This document shows positions 14,001 to 29,000 of a DNA stretch of 64,000 nt, in pieces (positions within the stretch are counted from its first letter, which is position 1; each line of letters opens with the position of its first letter). The DNA comes from Neelides folsomi (taxonomy: Eukaryota; Arthropoda; Collembola; Neelipleona; Neelidae): contig JAQGBZ010000271.1 in the NCBI GenBank assembly GCA_034687125.1, positions 23,068 through 87,067 of the forward strand. The letters are read 5' to 3'. The notes beneath the pieces were generated by a model, which did no database searches, was not told the origin of the DNA, and worked only from the letters and a program-made list of their open reading frames with translations. The position numbers and the translations under genes were made by a program.

Positions 14001-17000
14001 TTTGGACGAACTCATTATTTTAGATTCGCACAGCGTGGTCGCCCATTCTCTGAAAGGTTATTTTTATTATTAACTCTTTTTGATATTGGAATTTTTTACG
14101 CCTTGGTTCCTTATCTCGGCTTTTTTATTGTGCGTCTCCTCGCCGCCCTCTCACTCCATGAGTCACATGAGGTTGAGTGACTATAATATAAAAGACTGGA
14201 GTTTCATTTTATTCATATATATTTGTTCTGCATTACATAACTTCGTATCTTATTACTAACATTGATATTGATGGTGGTGGTTTGTGTTTCCTCGAGAGTG
14301 ATGAGGAATTTATTAGTTGATATACTTTTATTCAACATTTCGCTTTGTATTTTTCATTAAATTCATCCATGCTTCATCCCTTGCTTCATTTCCCTCTTAT
14401 TCAGCACATTATTAAACATTTTTTAATTTGTGGAGCAAGCTTGACTAGCATTATAATTTGTTACACTTATAGCATTACTAGAATGTTTTGTTTTGTTTAA
14501 CCCGGGACAGGGAAGTGGTAGAGTCTTCTGTATCGATGCCTGGAGTAGTTCCCCTTCGTGGAAGCCTCGCCCAATCACCTCCCATGTCTCCCTCCCACGA
14601 TGATGGTCCTCGGTGAGTTCACGACCCAATTTTGATATTATTTTTCCTATTTACCTTCTCCTCTCTTTCTATTTATCATTTTCTTTTTTAGAACTAATTA
14701 TGTTAAAATGCGAGCAAATTCTAATTTAAGAATTATGCTTACACTAGAATATTTCAAAATGTATTTTAGTGTGAATATAATGGTAATAGTTTATTTCTAA
14801 CTGTACTTGACTTTCATTAGATAATTAGATTAGCATTATGGTAGCAATATTGCATTATTGATTATTTTAATGCAATCTTGACTTAATTGATTAGATAGTT
14901 GAATAGTAGAATTGAACAAGCACAATGCAATATTCTTCAAGCTAAAATTATCTTTTGGCAATTTAACTCTCACATGACTATTTATTGGTGTTTATCTAAT
15001 AAAGAAATAAGTAATTATGAAATAATTAATGGGTTTAAGTTTATTGAAAGCACAGAGAAACGTGCAAGTAAACTTGAGGCGGCATAGTTCAATTAGAAAT
15101 AGATTATAAAATTGCTTTGATTTTTGATCTGTTTACAAGCTTGATGACCACGCGGAATTCATTTTGAGTTTAACCTTCTGAGGGCAATGGTTTCTCTCAC
15201 TATTTATGTAAGAGGGAACGGGGAGAAAGAGGGATTTGAATGATTAGGGTGAAATTGGATAGGGACTTCTGGCTAATAATTAGATAAGTTGAGCTTATAC
15301 GATGTGGCTTCGGACTGTGAGCTGCTGGAGGAGTCGAATTGAATTTAGTTGACTCAAGAGAAATCGTAGAATGAGTTCTTTAGTGCGACTCCATTTCTAG
15401 TGGATTCATCACCCTCAGTTATTTGCACTTCTCCGTCTTTGTCTACAAGAGTGTTATGATTGTGGAAATCGAATCATGTTTAAAATTCAAGTTGAATTAA
15501 CTCCTTTACTTTAAATTTAAATATCAACGAGAATTCCGTCTAATCTTCTATTCTGTGTTAACTTTTCTCTGAATTTGTTCTTCAAATAGTTTTAACTTAT
15601 AAATGAGTATTTGTTTAGACCTAAAGAACTTGTCATTCAAATGAACTGAATAATTAATTGTTGTGAAAATGTACAGGGCAATCAGGCCAGATTCCATTTT
15701 GCCTGCAACCCTTGAATTGCCCGAGTCGGGCGAAGAAGGATTTCTCGCTGCGGTGGTCGTGAACGTCAACCCATCGAGCCTTCAATTCAAATTGGCTCCA
15801 ACTTACGCTCTCTACTTGGCTGCTCGCTACCGAGCTACGACTCACTTCCGCCCTGATGCAAACCCACATGAAAGGGCCCATCTTCTTTCCACATTTCTAC
15901 TCCGAGTCTCTCACATCCTCATGCAAATTGTTCAAGAGAGGAATTCGGATGCGAATAGCTTGGCATTTTGGATGGCAAACTCATCGGAACTTTTACACTT
16001 TCTCAAGTCAGATCGACAAATTGGAGCATTTTCCCTTGACGCTCAGGATGTTTTGGCGGAAGTGGTTCAATTGTCGTTTCGACATCTTGTGACTGTTGTT
16101 CAAGCTGAGCTTGCCACGCTCATTGGCCACTTTTTACTTGAGAGGGATGACGATGATGACAATGCAACAACACCGGTAACTTTATATATTAACTTTATAA
16201 ATTTATATAACTTTCTTGAACTATTTTTTTAACTAAATGAAAAAGTTTTTATTTTTTATTTAAGTTTTCAATTTACCATAAATAATTGACAAGTAGTTTT
16301 TAGTAAGTTTAATGATGAACATAAATATGACAAAAACTTCACAAGAAATTGTCGATGAAAATTTTTGGATGAAAGGGCTATTTTTATTTAGAGAGAGCGT
16401 ACGGAATATTGATATTTAATTTTGTTGCAAAAAGTTGAAAAGGCTTATGAAAATGAAGTTAACTGGAAGATTGAAGTCGATTTGGTGTGGGCGCGGGCCT
16501 TTTATGGTTACTCACCCAAAGTCCCAATAATTCTTTTTTAGATATAAATATTAAATTTATTCTGCCTCCACATTTTTATCGACCGTATTCTTTTTATACC
16601 TTTCACTCATTTCATTTCCTGATTGGGTTAGAAAAAAACTCGTGCTCAGGATTTTACTGGCACAAAATGAAGATGACAGTCAGTTATCATTGTATTTGAT
16701 AAATAAATAGTGAAATTATTGTATCTGACAATGATAGTAAAAAGTTAATTTTACTTCGTTCATTATTATTAATTTAATTTACGAAATTAATATTCGATTG
16801 CCATTATATTGTTTCTCCTTTTGATTTTAATAAAATGTAGGTATTGTTAATGAAAGATGAATCAAGAATCCCCTATTGTGTTCTTGTTAACTAAATTATT
16901 CATTTAATCCTCACAGATGCTTGGAGTTCTTGGTTCTGGAATGACGTTACTTCGAAGATGCCGAGTGAATGCAGCTCTCACGATTCAACTCTTTTCCCAG

Positions 17001-20000
17001 TTGTTTCATTTCATCAACATGGCCATTTTCAACAAGGTAAAATCTCTTGAAGAGCATCCTATATATTAAAATATTCATTTGCTTCGGAGTACCTCTATCT
17101 TTCCTAATAATGGAAATTTAAATATTTTACAAACATTGAGGTTTTTCTCCGCATTTTGGATTCGAATGAGTAAATTAGAGCTCTTTGTGGGTTTATTCAA
17201 CTTAGATACCATAATTAAGTTAACCAGGAAAATGCGTGTTGAGTTCAGCTATTAATTTGTAGATTTGGACTTCGAATCGCGTTACACATTGCTCAAGTGT
17301 GAATTTTTTATTTGTTTTTTCTCGGAGTGAACATGGTAGAACTCGAAGATAAATTCCTAATTGACATTGCTTCAATGCTCAAAATTTCGTTGCGTGTTTA
17401 AAATAATAGATTTAATGGTCGAATATGGGTTTCGGATTGAAGAAAGTTCTTTTTAATCTCGACTGAAAAAATGAAGCTGATTAGGTTGGCCCTTTGAGAA
17501 TCAGAAGTTAGAGAAAGTAACAAGCGAAATATTTTATTGATTTTGACGTTGCTGAATGCCTTTCCTTATCACTCATGCAAATAAACAACGAATATTCTCA
17601 ATTATCAAGTATTTTGAACATTATTTCAAATTGTAGAACTTTCTTTGATGACATTATAGATATACAACATATCAAGAAATATTGAATCGAGTCAACGTGT
17701 TACATTGTTTCATTAATATTTTCGAGTATTAATCATGAACCTTGTTAACCTTACATTTAATGAAATCGTTAGGTTTGATTGTTAGGTAAAATGCACTCAC
17801 TCAACGTTGATTGTATTTTGATTTAGTGTATTATTATGTAATATCAAAACTCAACCAAAAATAATTTCTTGATTAATCCTACTTTATATATTCAAACAAC
17901 AAATTAAATATTCTGAATCCGATAGACCTAAATACCCAATTTTATTACCTAATAAAAATCATTTTTTTTTAAATTCTAGTTGATCGGAATGGATGGGAGG
18001 AATTACTGCAGCCGACAATGGGGAAATCGTCTTCGTCGAAGACTTAATAGAATTGAAACTTGGGCAGAGAAACAAGGTCTCGAACTCGCTGCTGACTGTC
18101 ATCTCGTTCGAGTCGTTCAAGCTGCCCATCTCCTTCAGGTTTGACATTCCTCTCCAACGTTCTTCTCTGGAAATAATTAATTGTATTTTACCCTCGCTCG
18201 ATGAATCGATCCAACTAAATTCTCCGTTAGCACACTGACCATTGCGGATTTTATCTGAATAACTTGTCTTGTTCATAAGATAGACAGAGCAAGTCTTCTA
18301 TCTTAAATTAAGATTATAGATTGACCTCAAAACTTAATTTCAAAAATCAATCATCATTATCTTAATTTAATCATTCAACATACGGTTGTTTTATAGTTAA
18401 TAGGAGTTATAAAACAGTTTATAAAGGTCACTGGTATTACGCTTTATATTATTCATACTTCCTTTATAAATTATTAAATATTAGTTCAAGTTTACTTTAG
18501 AATCAATTTGAATGAGTTGAATTTTCTTGTCTTGCGTAATCCTTTTTGTTTATGCTGCGTAATTTGAGTGAAAGGTTTCACGTGTAAATGCAATGTGTGT
18601 GATGAAGGCCCAAGAAGAAAGTCTTTTGTTTAAAATTTCATAAAGTGAGAACTCGAGGAAACCTCGTTTAAAATTGGGCAAAAGAAGTAAAAGTTTCATT
18701 TGAGGGAGAAGAAAGTTGTTTAGAGATCTGCTTAAAAGATTTGTCTTAAACTTAAAGGATCCTTTAGGTCTTGGAACGACTTTCACTATTAAATTTAATG
18801 AACTTCACTCTCGTATGAGTCAAGACCAAGAGAGAAAAAGAGCGTTATAATAAAAAGATCCAGAAGAGCACTATGTACGAAGGTTGTCTAATGTTTACCC
18901 ATTTCTTTTTCCAGGCTCCAAAGAAGAACGGCGAGGACGTTGGGAACGCAGCGAGTGCCTGTTTTAAGCTTAACTCCCTACAGCTCCGTTCCCTCCTCAT
19001 CAAATATCAATGTGAAGGAGATGAAACCCCGATTTCGCCTGAAATTTTGGAAACCGTCATTCGGGTATATTTTCATTGGCCTTATTCTGTTTATGTTTTT
19101 GGTTCACTTCCGTCGAAATTTCCTTTGTTATTTGAATATTCGAGAATTGAACATTTTATTCAAATGGAGACAAATAGAGGAAATGGAGAATTGATAGATA
19201 AATGCTTTTAATGTTTTTGATAATAATGTTTGTTTTGGAGCGAAATAATAACATTTCTGCTTAAAGTTTAGAATCCGCATGTAATGTAAATAAGAATTGA
19301 TCGAAGAATTGTATGTATGATTTAGATTACGTCATTGGAAATGATTATGTTTATTTGGATTGGTTCATGAAGGAACGACCAACTTCCTATTTTATGACTA
19401 GATTGAGCACATTATCAGAATCATTGAGACATGTTTGTATGGAAGAGTTCACTTATTGTTAGCATTTATGACTTTCCACTTGATGGCTTAATTGTTGTAC
19501 TAGGTATCTTTTAAGTGGCCCATCGATTTTTTAATTACAAAGTGATTTTCTCTGACGTTGATGAATCGAGCAGTTCTCTTTGGATTATCCTTCTCTGTGC
19601 TCTCTATTCGATATTGATTTTAAAATTGACTATTGGATTCTACATATTTATTTTTCCAAGTAGTAGTGGATTGTATTGGGAATATTTTTTTTATTATATC
19701 ATGATCATTCTTTTCATTATTCGATTGAGAAGGAATTACATATGTGGAGCAGTAGGAGCACTTTTGTAGATCAATAATTCACCTTGTTGAGAATAATTGA
19801 GTCCCCGCCCTCATCTTCATTCATTATTTACGTTCATAGGAAATAAGTATGATAATTTGATAATAGGAGAAAGGTAGAAAATATTTCATGAGATTTTAAT
19901 ATGATTGAAGGGATGATAAGGAGTCGGAATGGCTGAGGAGTTAATTGGCCACGTTAAATATAACGGAGGTTTTTTCTGAGAAGCTCATTTAGGCAAAGTT

Positions 20001-23000
20001 TGGAAGTGGGGACGACGGAGAATTTAAAAAGAACGGGAATAAATGAGAATTTCTCATGATTAGAAGGTGATGTGAGGAAAGGAAAGGTTTTGGGCGTAAT
20101 ATGCGATAAGAACTTTTATAACTCCCATCCTCAAGAGAAGAGGAAATTATGAATGGAGATTGTGAGAAAAGTTTTACAAATAGGCAATGAGGAGGAATAA
20201 CTGGAGGGTTTAGGAAACTCAAAATAAGGAAGGTGTTTGACTTTCGAAGCTATCGGACTTTTTATCACTTTTAGTTAAAGAGTATAAGTCCTTTACTTAC
20301 CAAATAATTCACTCATGTAAATTAGCTATGCCTGGTTATTCTAACTCAAATGAGGAATACAAATACGTGTATTTATATTTTATTAAAAGCTAAATTATTT
20401 GGTTTTCACATGCAGCAAGTTGAAGTCGCCAATGTGCTTTTATGTAGAGTACTTAGGGTACAAATGTATGGATATGGATGGATCCATATCCATGCTGAAA
20501 CGATGCTGAAACGGAAGAAAGAGATTGGGAGTATTAGTAATTTATATTTTATTCAAAGAATATAGTTATTTTGAAAATAAGAGTTTTAAAAGCTTTTGTC
20601 GAACTTAACGACTCTCCCTGTCTCGTCGTTTAATTCATGGGCCATTGTTGGCTCCCTTTGAGATTGACAACATGGAATAATAAAAAAGGTTTGAAAGCGA
20701 AAGGAAAAGGAAGTTGAAGGTTTGAATAATCCTAAGTTATGAATTTTTTGTCCCTTACCATTTTACCTTGAGAATCTCTTTTGGCTCTCTTGAAAGTGCC
20801 TTTACATAATACTATTTGTTCTCTGTGTAACACGTGTATGTTTTACCAAATCGAAAATTACATTGCAGTTTCTGCATATTTAATGTGGTGCTTGGGTTTA
20901 AACCATTATTACTGCATTTTCAACTCTTTTGCCTGCGTGTGTATGTGTATTAAAATGGTATTAAGTTGTTTGTGAACATAATGGTGGTGATGACGCTATA
21001 TAGATTGTGAATGACGATGTTTACTTGCACGTAATGTAAAGTTTATACTTGTCAGCGAGCAGGGAACGATAAGGTTGCTGAGTCAGTGAATGAGCGTGGG
21101 GGTGTTCGACTAATTGTTTTCAAAGTTATTTGAGCTGATGAGTAATTCACTATTTGGGAGCGGAATCCTTGATCAAGTATTGTATTTCCAGGTGGCAGAG
21201 ACCACAGTTGATGAGGCAGTGAGGGCGGACGGACGGCACGTGCGAGTTGAAGAAGAACCGCTCCTTGGCCTAGCCTTCCTTCTCCCTGAAGACGGATATT
21301 CTTGTGACCTCGTTCGAGGAGTACCTTCAGGTCTTGTTGAATTTCTTGCCCCATTGGCAACTCTTTGTCGACTAACACCGAACCCTTCTGCTGCTGGATA
21401 TTGGACGATCTTCTTCCAAGACCCAATGAGGTCACCAAGTGCCATGAGTTCGCGTTCCTTCGCTCCCTATCCACTCAATGCGAGTGGGATGTCTGGGGGA
21501 TTTGGCGGGAGTCAGCAAGTTACACCAGCAATGGCTATGGCCAGAGCTTCCTCTGTGGCTGCGGATGTCCCAGAAGTTCAAACAATCAAATTACAGAAAA
21601 TGAGTTCAGGCCTTGGACTCTCAATTGTGGCGGCAAAGGTAAGAGTATTATTTTTCTCATTTTATACATTCTAATAAAGAAGCCTAATCTTAATTAGTGG
21701 AGATACCTAAAGGAAGATTTGGAATATAAAGCCAGGGGATTTCTAGTTGGATATTCTACATACGGAATATCCCGGTTCAGAGTTTGCGATCTACCTATAT
21801 CAATTTATTCACTCCGGTCTCCTTCCTCTTTCCTATTATCCTGTTTACTTCTATGGCCTCTTTATCTCTTCCTTTTGATCGGCTCATTTTGGAAAACGGT
21901 GTCCTATTCTTCCCCAATTAACTTCACGGATTTCAAAGATGATATCTGATATATGGTAATATCTAAAATACCTATTTAACTTGAGGATTATTTCTTAATA
22001 CACTAAACTTTCTATTGACTCTCATTGCACCACTCTCCAACTCTTGTTCATTTCCTTTCGTTTGAGGAAATTTTCATTTGGATAGCCTGTCGAGCATGAA
22101 ATGATAAAAGAAATTAAGAAATTCTTTTTAGAGCCAAGCCTTAATCGGTCGACTCGCCTATTAAGCCCCGTGTGCATCTTTTTTTTTCTATTTCATAATG
22201 CAATAAAAGTGTATTGGAGATGAGTTTTTATACGTTGAATTGGTGAAGTAGGACCTAATGTATGTTTATATGGATGTGGTTTTTGAGCCTCAACTCATTT
22301 GAACTCGTGAAGAGGGTTTTGAGGTGAAGAAAGGGAAGAAGTGAGTTTAAGATTCAAACGACGAAGGACCGGAGAAGGAAATCCGCAAGATCCATAGTTA
22401 TGCACGGCCGAACTACACTCTCCATACATTATTTTGTGGCGGAGGTTTGAAGAGAGAAAGAGAGAGTAATAGACTCGCTTATAAAACCTCGATTCCATGT
22501 ATTTAGATGTATTTATGTGTAAGTACTTTTGATGTCACGAAAATTTAATGTAAGGTAGATATTAGAAGTGATATATGAGTAAAGTATGGAGGTTGGTTGT
22601 GTGTTGTATCGGAAGAAGAAGGATGATGATGCGATGCATTTTTTCTCCTTTCATCCACCTTCTATGTCCTATGCCTAGTTTGAGGTTGAGTATGTCTGGG
22701 TTTGAGGTTTTATCACCTTTTTAAGGGTTCTTCAACTAATGGAAGATATGGAGATGGACTTCCTCCCCTTTATCTCGTTGGAATGGAGAAGGCTCTTAAG
22801 TTAGGGAGATTATTAGGAGACTCAGGTTGTGTAGAAGGGGACTCCGTGAGAATGATGCCTTTCCAAATGATTAAAATGGAACCTCCTTCTAATGGGCCTT
22901 TTTCATTAGAAAGACATTAAGAGTTTCATGAGCTCCGCACACCCCGACAACAAGAGGATTTGGAACGCAGAAGGGAATTTAACTATCTTTCCTTATTGCT

Positions 23001-26000
23001 TACTCGGCCCATTCCTCGATTTATGTATATTGGTATTATACCCATTATACCTTGTAGTAGAGATACGTATGGAGTATGGAGAACGGGTCATGTTGGATAT
23101 TTATCCCAGTGTATTCTAGATGACGAGCACAAATTGTTATTATAGTGTCTTTACTGACTTTACAGTTTATATTTTCCACTTAGGACTTCAATCTAAAGTT
23201 TTGAGTGGAACGGAGTTATGTAATGACCTATTATGCTAAGTTTTGAAATTAATTTACGAAGTTGAGGGCCCTTGATTGCAATGAGCGGCACTGAAGCAGG
23301 ACTACGGGATTCTGTAGAGCTTGAGATCTTCATGATGATGATGTGTGTTTCAATTTGAAACAATTCTTAAAAGTTCATTTTCTAATTTTCTCTTTATTAC
23401 TAACTTTAATTGTATTTACAACAATTAACAGATTTTATAAATTTAGTGGAATTGTGAGGCAAGCACGTTGATTCTCTCTTGGATTTTTATCTATGGAGTA
23501 CAACGCCGGTGTTTGCCCGTACTTACCACATACTGTGAGAGCTGAAATGTGTGGGAAATTTTCCGCACTAATAATAAGTACAGTGTATGTACGTGTACGT
23601 GTGTTGTAGTAGAAAATAAAGATCTGGAGAGTAATTAGAGTATGAGTTCGGGTTCCTTTTGACTCCTATGTATTTATGAGTGTGAGTTCAATGTGACTTG
23701 TTGAGAAAAGGGGATGGGGGAGAAGCCTGAGGGTGAGTGGAAGGGCGTGCGAAGAAAATCCGGATTCGAGAGGAAGACGGAAATTAGTGTCTGAGGGTTG
23801 ACTCCTTCTCCTCTACAGAGCACCACACCAAAGACCGAAGTCGTGGTAGTAAGAGACAGGAAATCGCAGGTGGAGGACCTCACTATCTCTCCTGCCGCAT
23901 TCATTAATAGGGATTATCTCTTTTTGAACGGAGCGTGAAACAGGGCTTTAAATTTTGACTTTAAGTACATTTCTAAATAATATGTTAAATATTTATTTTT
24001 CTCATGTTTAAAAAAATTTAAATTGTCATTTTACACTACAGGGTTAAATTCAATTAACTAGTAATAAAATAAGGAATGTTAAGAATTGCATAAGAGCTGT
24101 GGCTTAAATTCTGAGACTAATAAGGTGTTACTAATTAAAATAACGCAGGGTTTTCGAGTCAATTTCATTTTTAAATGTTAAGAGATCTTGAAGTCAAAGT
24201 GTGAAGTGTGTTGTTTGTATACTAAAACAAAAGAGTTTTTATTTTCACACTTCAAAGAATGTGCTTGTAAGAATTAAATTACTTTAAAGTGAAAGAGATA
24301 CCTATTCTTAACAATAAATTACCAACGTAAAGTTTTGTAATTTGTCTTGTGCGGATCAAAGTGGCATATAAGAACGGTTTTTATAAAGATTAATGGACGT
24401 GTGGTTGGAGTTGTTAAAGGAGTTGGTTTGAAAGATGAGTGAGAAAGTCGTGAGCGTTGTTCGGAGAGGAGGAGGAGTGACGAATGGACACGGGAGTGTG
24501 GTGATCCCTGTGAAAAAGAAGCGAAGGCCGATGAGCTACGCCGAGCCGGCCCGTCACCCACCTCGACTCACACTCTATACACCTCACCCTCAAGTTGGGG
24601 TTGGAAAGAATGGGATGACCAACGGGGTGAGGAATGGAATCAATGGGACCTCAGCCACTGTCATCAACGGAAGTTGGTACTCTGTGGCAGATTTAGAAGA
24701 GAGGTTAGGACGGCTGAGGCTCCAGCAACTTGCAAGAAGAAAAAGTGTAGATTTTGCAATTTCTTGTGTGGAGCCTGACCCGACATGTTATTCAATTGAA
24801 GACGGGCAGGTTGGGAATCTTTGAATCTCCTCATTCTTTTCCTTGTCTTTCTATCTCAGTTACTTCATTTATATGTAAATGATGGTAAGGAAGAGGATGT
24901 GTTAAATTGAGTTAAATGGTTCTCCATTGTTGTGGGGAGATTTTTATGAATGTTTGAGCCTTGTTTAAGAAAATCCTTTGTGGTTGTTCTTCTGTTGTTT
25001 AAAATGAGATGGGTTGTTGATAGAAAAGTTGTTGTGTTGATGTTGGGTCGCCGAGGATAAATTTCCTACTTGGGTGACTCGGAGGAGTGACGCAGAGGAT
25101 GTGGATAGGCTTAAATACAATATAGAGTAAGAGATGGAATTCTCTCCATCTCTCTCTGCCTATCTTCTTCAATCGGAGAGATTAGTGTGATTGGGGAGTG
25201 AAATCGCCTCACCTTTTGTCGCCCCTCTGCTTTGTTGGAATTTATGGAATCTGAGTGGTCGAGGATTAAGATCCAGAGGTCATGCAAGATTCGCTATGGT
25301 CCCTTTTTTCTATCTTATACGCTCATCCTCTTCATTAGCTCTGGGAAAAGAGTTTTTCATTGTTTGAAGACACTACTTAATCTCCGTGTCCTTGACTTCA
25401 TTCTTCTTCATTTACTTTTTTTAAAATGAATTTCTATTTGAGTGAGTTTGACAGTAAATTGTTGGATTCACACCGCCACAGGATTTCTTTACTTCTTTAC
25501 AAGTCAAAATGATTGTGAATGACTTGTTAAGTGCATCATTTATGAAGTTGCACATGAATGTTTATGGTTTGAATTGTGAATTAAATATTTGTTTACGGTC
25601 CTTACTGTGTCATTTTTTAGTATTAATAGGTCGTATGACGGAATACTAAATAAGTAGTTGAATCATCGGTGAATGAATAGTTTTATAAATGCGCGTCACA
25701 TTCAATTACATTGTTGGGAATGAAGGATATGACGAAGAGATGAAAGGGAAATTTGTTAGTGAGGGTAGAGAGGATTTTGAAAAAAGGAATTTCAAAATCC
25801 TCTCTACCCCAACGGAGATGGTCGCTTTCCTTGGGATCTCTGACGGTATTCCCTAATGAATCGTAAGGAGATTAACTCTTGAGCCTTTTGACCTTTTCTC
25901 ACTCTCATTTTTCTCCCCTCCTTTTTCACCTGCCCTCTTCCTCTCCTCTCTCTCCTCACGAGTTGACTTGGGAAGGACGGAGTTTGAATAATGGTCATCT

Positions 26001-29000
26001 TTTGAGGCAATTAATAAATCTCGGATCTAATTCTCCAATTGATAGCTCTGGGTCACGGCGAGAAGCTTGAAGTCTAATCCTCTCTTTTTTTATATTTCAC
26101 AGGGCGTGGGACAAGAAAGGCTGGGAATCTACATCAAGTCAGTCGTCTCTGGAGGCTCGGCCGATATGGTGAGTTTCAACTCTTATCACTTTTTATTACT
26201 ACTGCCGAAATGCAGAAGGGAAACTTGAAGAAGACATTACATTCCTCACACAAGACACCAACCATTAGATGGTTTTGGTAGAAAAAAGTGGAAGAGTGGA
26301 GTTTTAAGTTAAATCGACGAGTAATTGCGATGAGGACAAGTGGAATTTTTGCATAATTTAAATGGCGTTTAGAAGTTGAAGAGGAATTGCGGTTGACAGT
26401 TCTATTCTCCTTTTTCTCATCCCGTTCAACCGTTCAACTGTCTCGATCCGCATTGAATGTCATATTTACGAGGGGAGAATTCAAGATTTTTGCTCAACAA
26501 TTGCGGAATTTGACCATTTATTTTCAAATGGGATTTTTTCTTATAACGCGTTGAAAGAGTGAATGTGAAGAAGAAAAGTTACTGGGTTTTGAAAGTAAAG
26601 TAAATTGTTGTGAGGAAAAAAAAGAATCCGTTTTTGAATTAATTTTTCTTTGGCAGGTCTAGTAAATTATTAGGATGAATTATGATGATCCACGTGTGTC
26701 TCTCTCTTTGAAATATGTGGAGAAGTGGATTAGAATTTCACACTCGTTATGAGGAGAGGGAGAGATTTCTCTATGTATAGGCTAGCTATACTTTATAATG
26801 TACATATGAGGACGGAATGTTTGGTAGTGATTTTTCTTGGACTCAAACTCGATGTGCTCTCTCGTTAGATATAAGTAGACGTTTTTTGTCTCTTCACTTT
26901 TATTCGAGAATTGAACTTCTTAAGTGGCTGCAGAGTTGTGGAAAAAGGAGGTAGTGGAAGGTGAAGGCTATTACAACAATAAGAACCTCCGGCTTCCCAG
27001 GTGAGTTCAAGAGAGAGTTTATGAGAATTTAGGATTCTCATTTTACATGGTTCGGTGGCTTTTTTATTTTATTGTATTCTTCTTCCTACCTGAGGTCTTT
27101 GGAGTCCATTGAGATTCCAGGTAGGAGATATGAACGTTTTTTATACATTCATCCCAATTTCTCTTCTTCATAAACATGGCGGTTCGCTCGCACTGTTATT
27201 ATTCGTGAAGGTAGTGTGAGTGAATAAACTCGATTTATTCCATGGACCTCGCATGAGTCGCATGTAGAGAATAAGGAGAAGCTTAGCATTATTAATAAGT
27301 AAAAAAAACTACATTATGACTATGAACATTTCATTGTCATTGTGCGTGCAGCGACAGTTCTAACATTATGTTTAAATATCAAGTTCACTTCTTAAGCCTT
27401 TTATTACTATCAACATGGAAGGGGGGCTTCGGTTGTTAGTTTGACTCTTGAATGTCTTGAATGGTTAGAACGTATGGAAAGAGCATTTAACATAATTTAT
27501 ATATCTTATTTATTTCTTCTTTTTAAGAGAGAGAGTTCGAACGGGTTGAGAATAAACAACTCGGAACTCACCATTCGACTCGCACATTTTGTTAACTAAC
27601 ATTAAACAACCTTTACATTATTTATTTTCATTTAATTCTATTGTTATTCCTAGCGAACTCATTTTCCCTTTTCCATTTATCTTTTTGGTAACTTGAGGGA
27701 GAAAATGTGGATCAAGTGAGAAACGAAACAAAATCCATATATATATATATATATATATATTAGTTCATTTATTTACCGTTTCCGCAACACAATTAAGTTC
27801 TTAGGAAGTGGATGGGATGAGAATGAATTTCAGAATTTGAGTCAATGAATGTACGAAGAGAATGGATGAGGAATAATGAAGTGAGTCAGAGAGTATGATG
27901 AATTGAATTCCACACTCTGACAATTACTATCTGTTACTACAACACTATGTACATGGGATGACGAACAAAGGCGTTCAATGACGTCTCACGATGAAGAAAG
28001 TGTAGGCCGGGAGGATAAACAAATACAGAGACTAATTCATACTTGTACAACATGTGGAGAAACACACGTGTTGTTTCTTACTGTACATTTTACAAAGTGT
28101 AGCTTTGTCCCATTCTTTTACATAGATTTTTAATGGAAAGAAAGGGAATGTAGGGGGCTTGTATTGATTTTCTCTGTAAATTTAATTTCCCATTATATTT
28201 ACATTTATTTGGGAGAATGTGGAGTGGGAAATAGTGCATGAGGAGATTTTGTTGGTCTCTTCTTCCACTTCCAGCTATGAATTGTTGAAATGAAGAATAA
28301 ATGATTATATTATGGTTTTTGAATTACAGGACGGAAGATTGGCCGCAGGGGATCAACTCTTGAGCGTCGACGGTCAGAGTCTCGTGGGGATTACACAAGA
28401 GAAGTGAGCTTTTTATTCTTTAAAATTGAATTCTTTTTTTTGAGGAAAGTAGATTAAGCTAATAATAATGATATAAATTTTATTATTTAAAATCTAATCA
28501 TTTATTTTACAGTTGAAAATCTTTTGTTCTATCATTCTTTAGTTCTTTTATTTAATTTATTTTACTTATGGGCTACTGGGTGCTTTTTTCATCGAATTTA
28601 GGATATAGTTTATTAAATGACATTTTCTTTGATTCTAGAGCGGCTGAGTATTTGGTCCGAACGGGTCCTGTGGTAAATTTGGAAGTAGCGAAACAGGCTG
28701 CGATTTGTCAAGGATTGGCGACGATGCTCTCCCAACCCTCACCCGTCATGACGAGAGGTGAGAGAGAAGTCGAAGGTCAGGGGCTTTACTAATCCACATT
28801 AACAAATGCCATCTGTACTAAAAATGCTTTCATACTAATGAAATAACTGGTGGTGGGTCGTTACACTAATGGGTGGTATGGGTGACTGGAAAAATAGATT
28901 GGATTGATTGGACACGGGAGCCTGGTGGGAGTAGTTGTCCTCAACAGTGGCCCATTCGCCCTTCACAATCCGACTCTTCGCTTTTCCGATGGAAGTCGAT

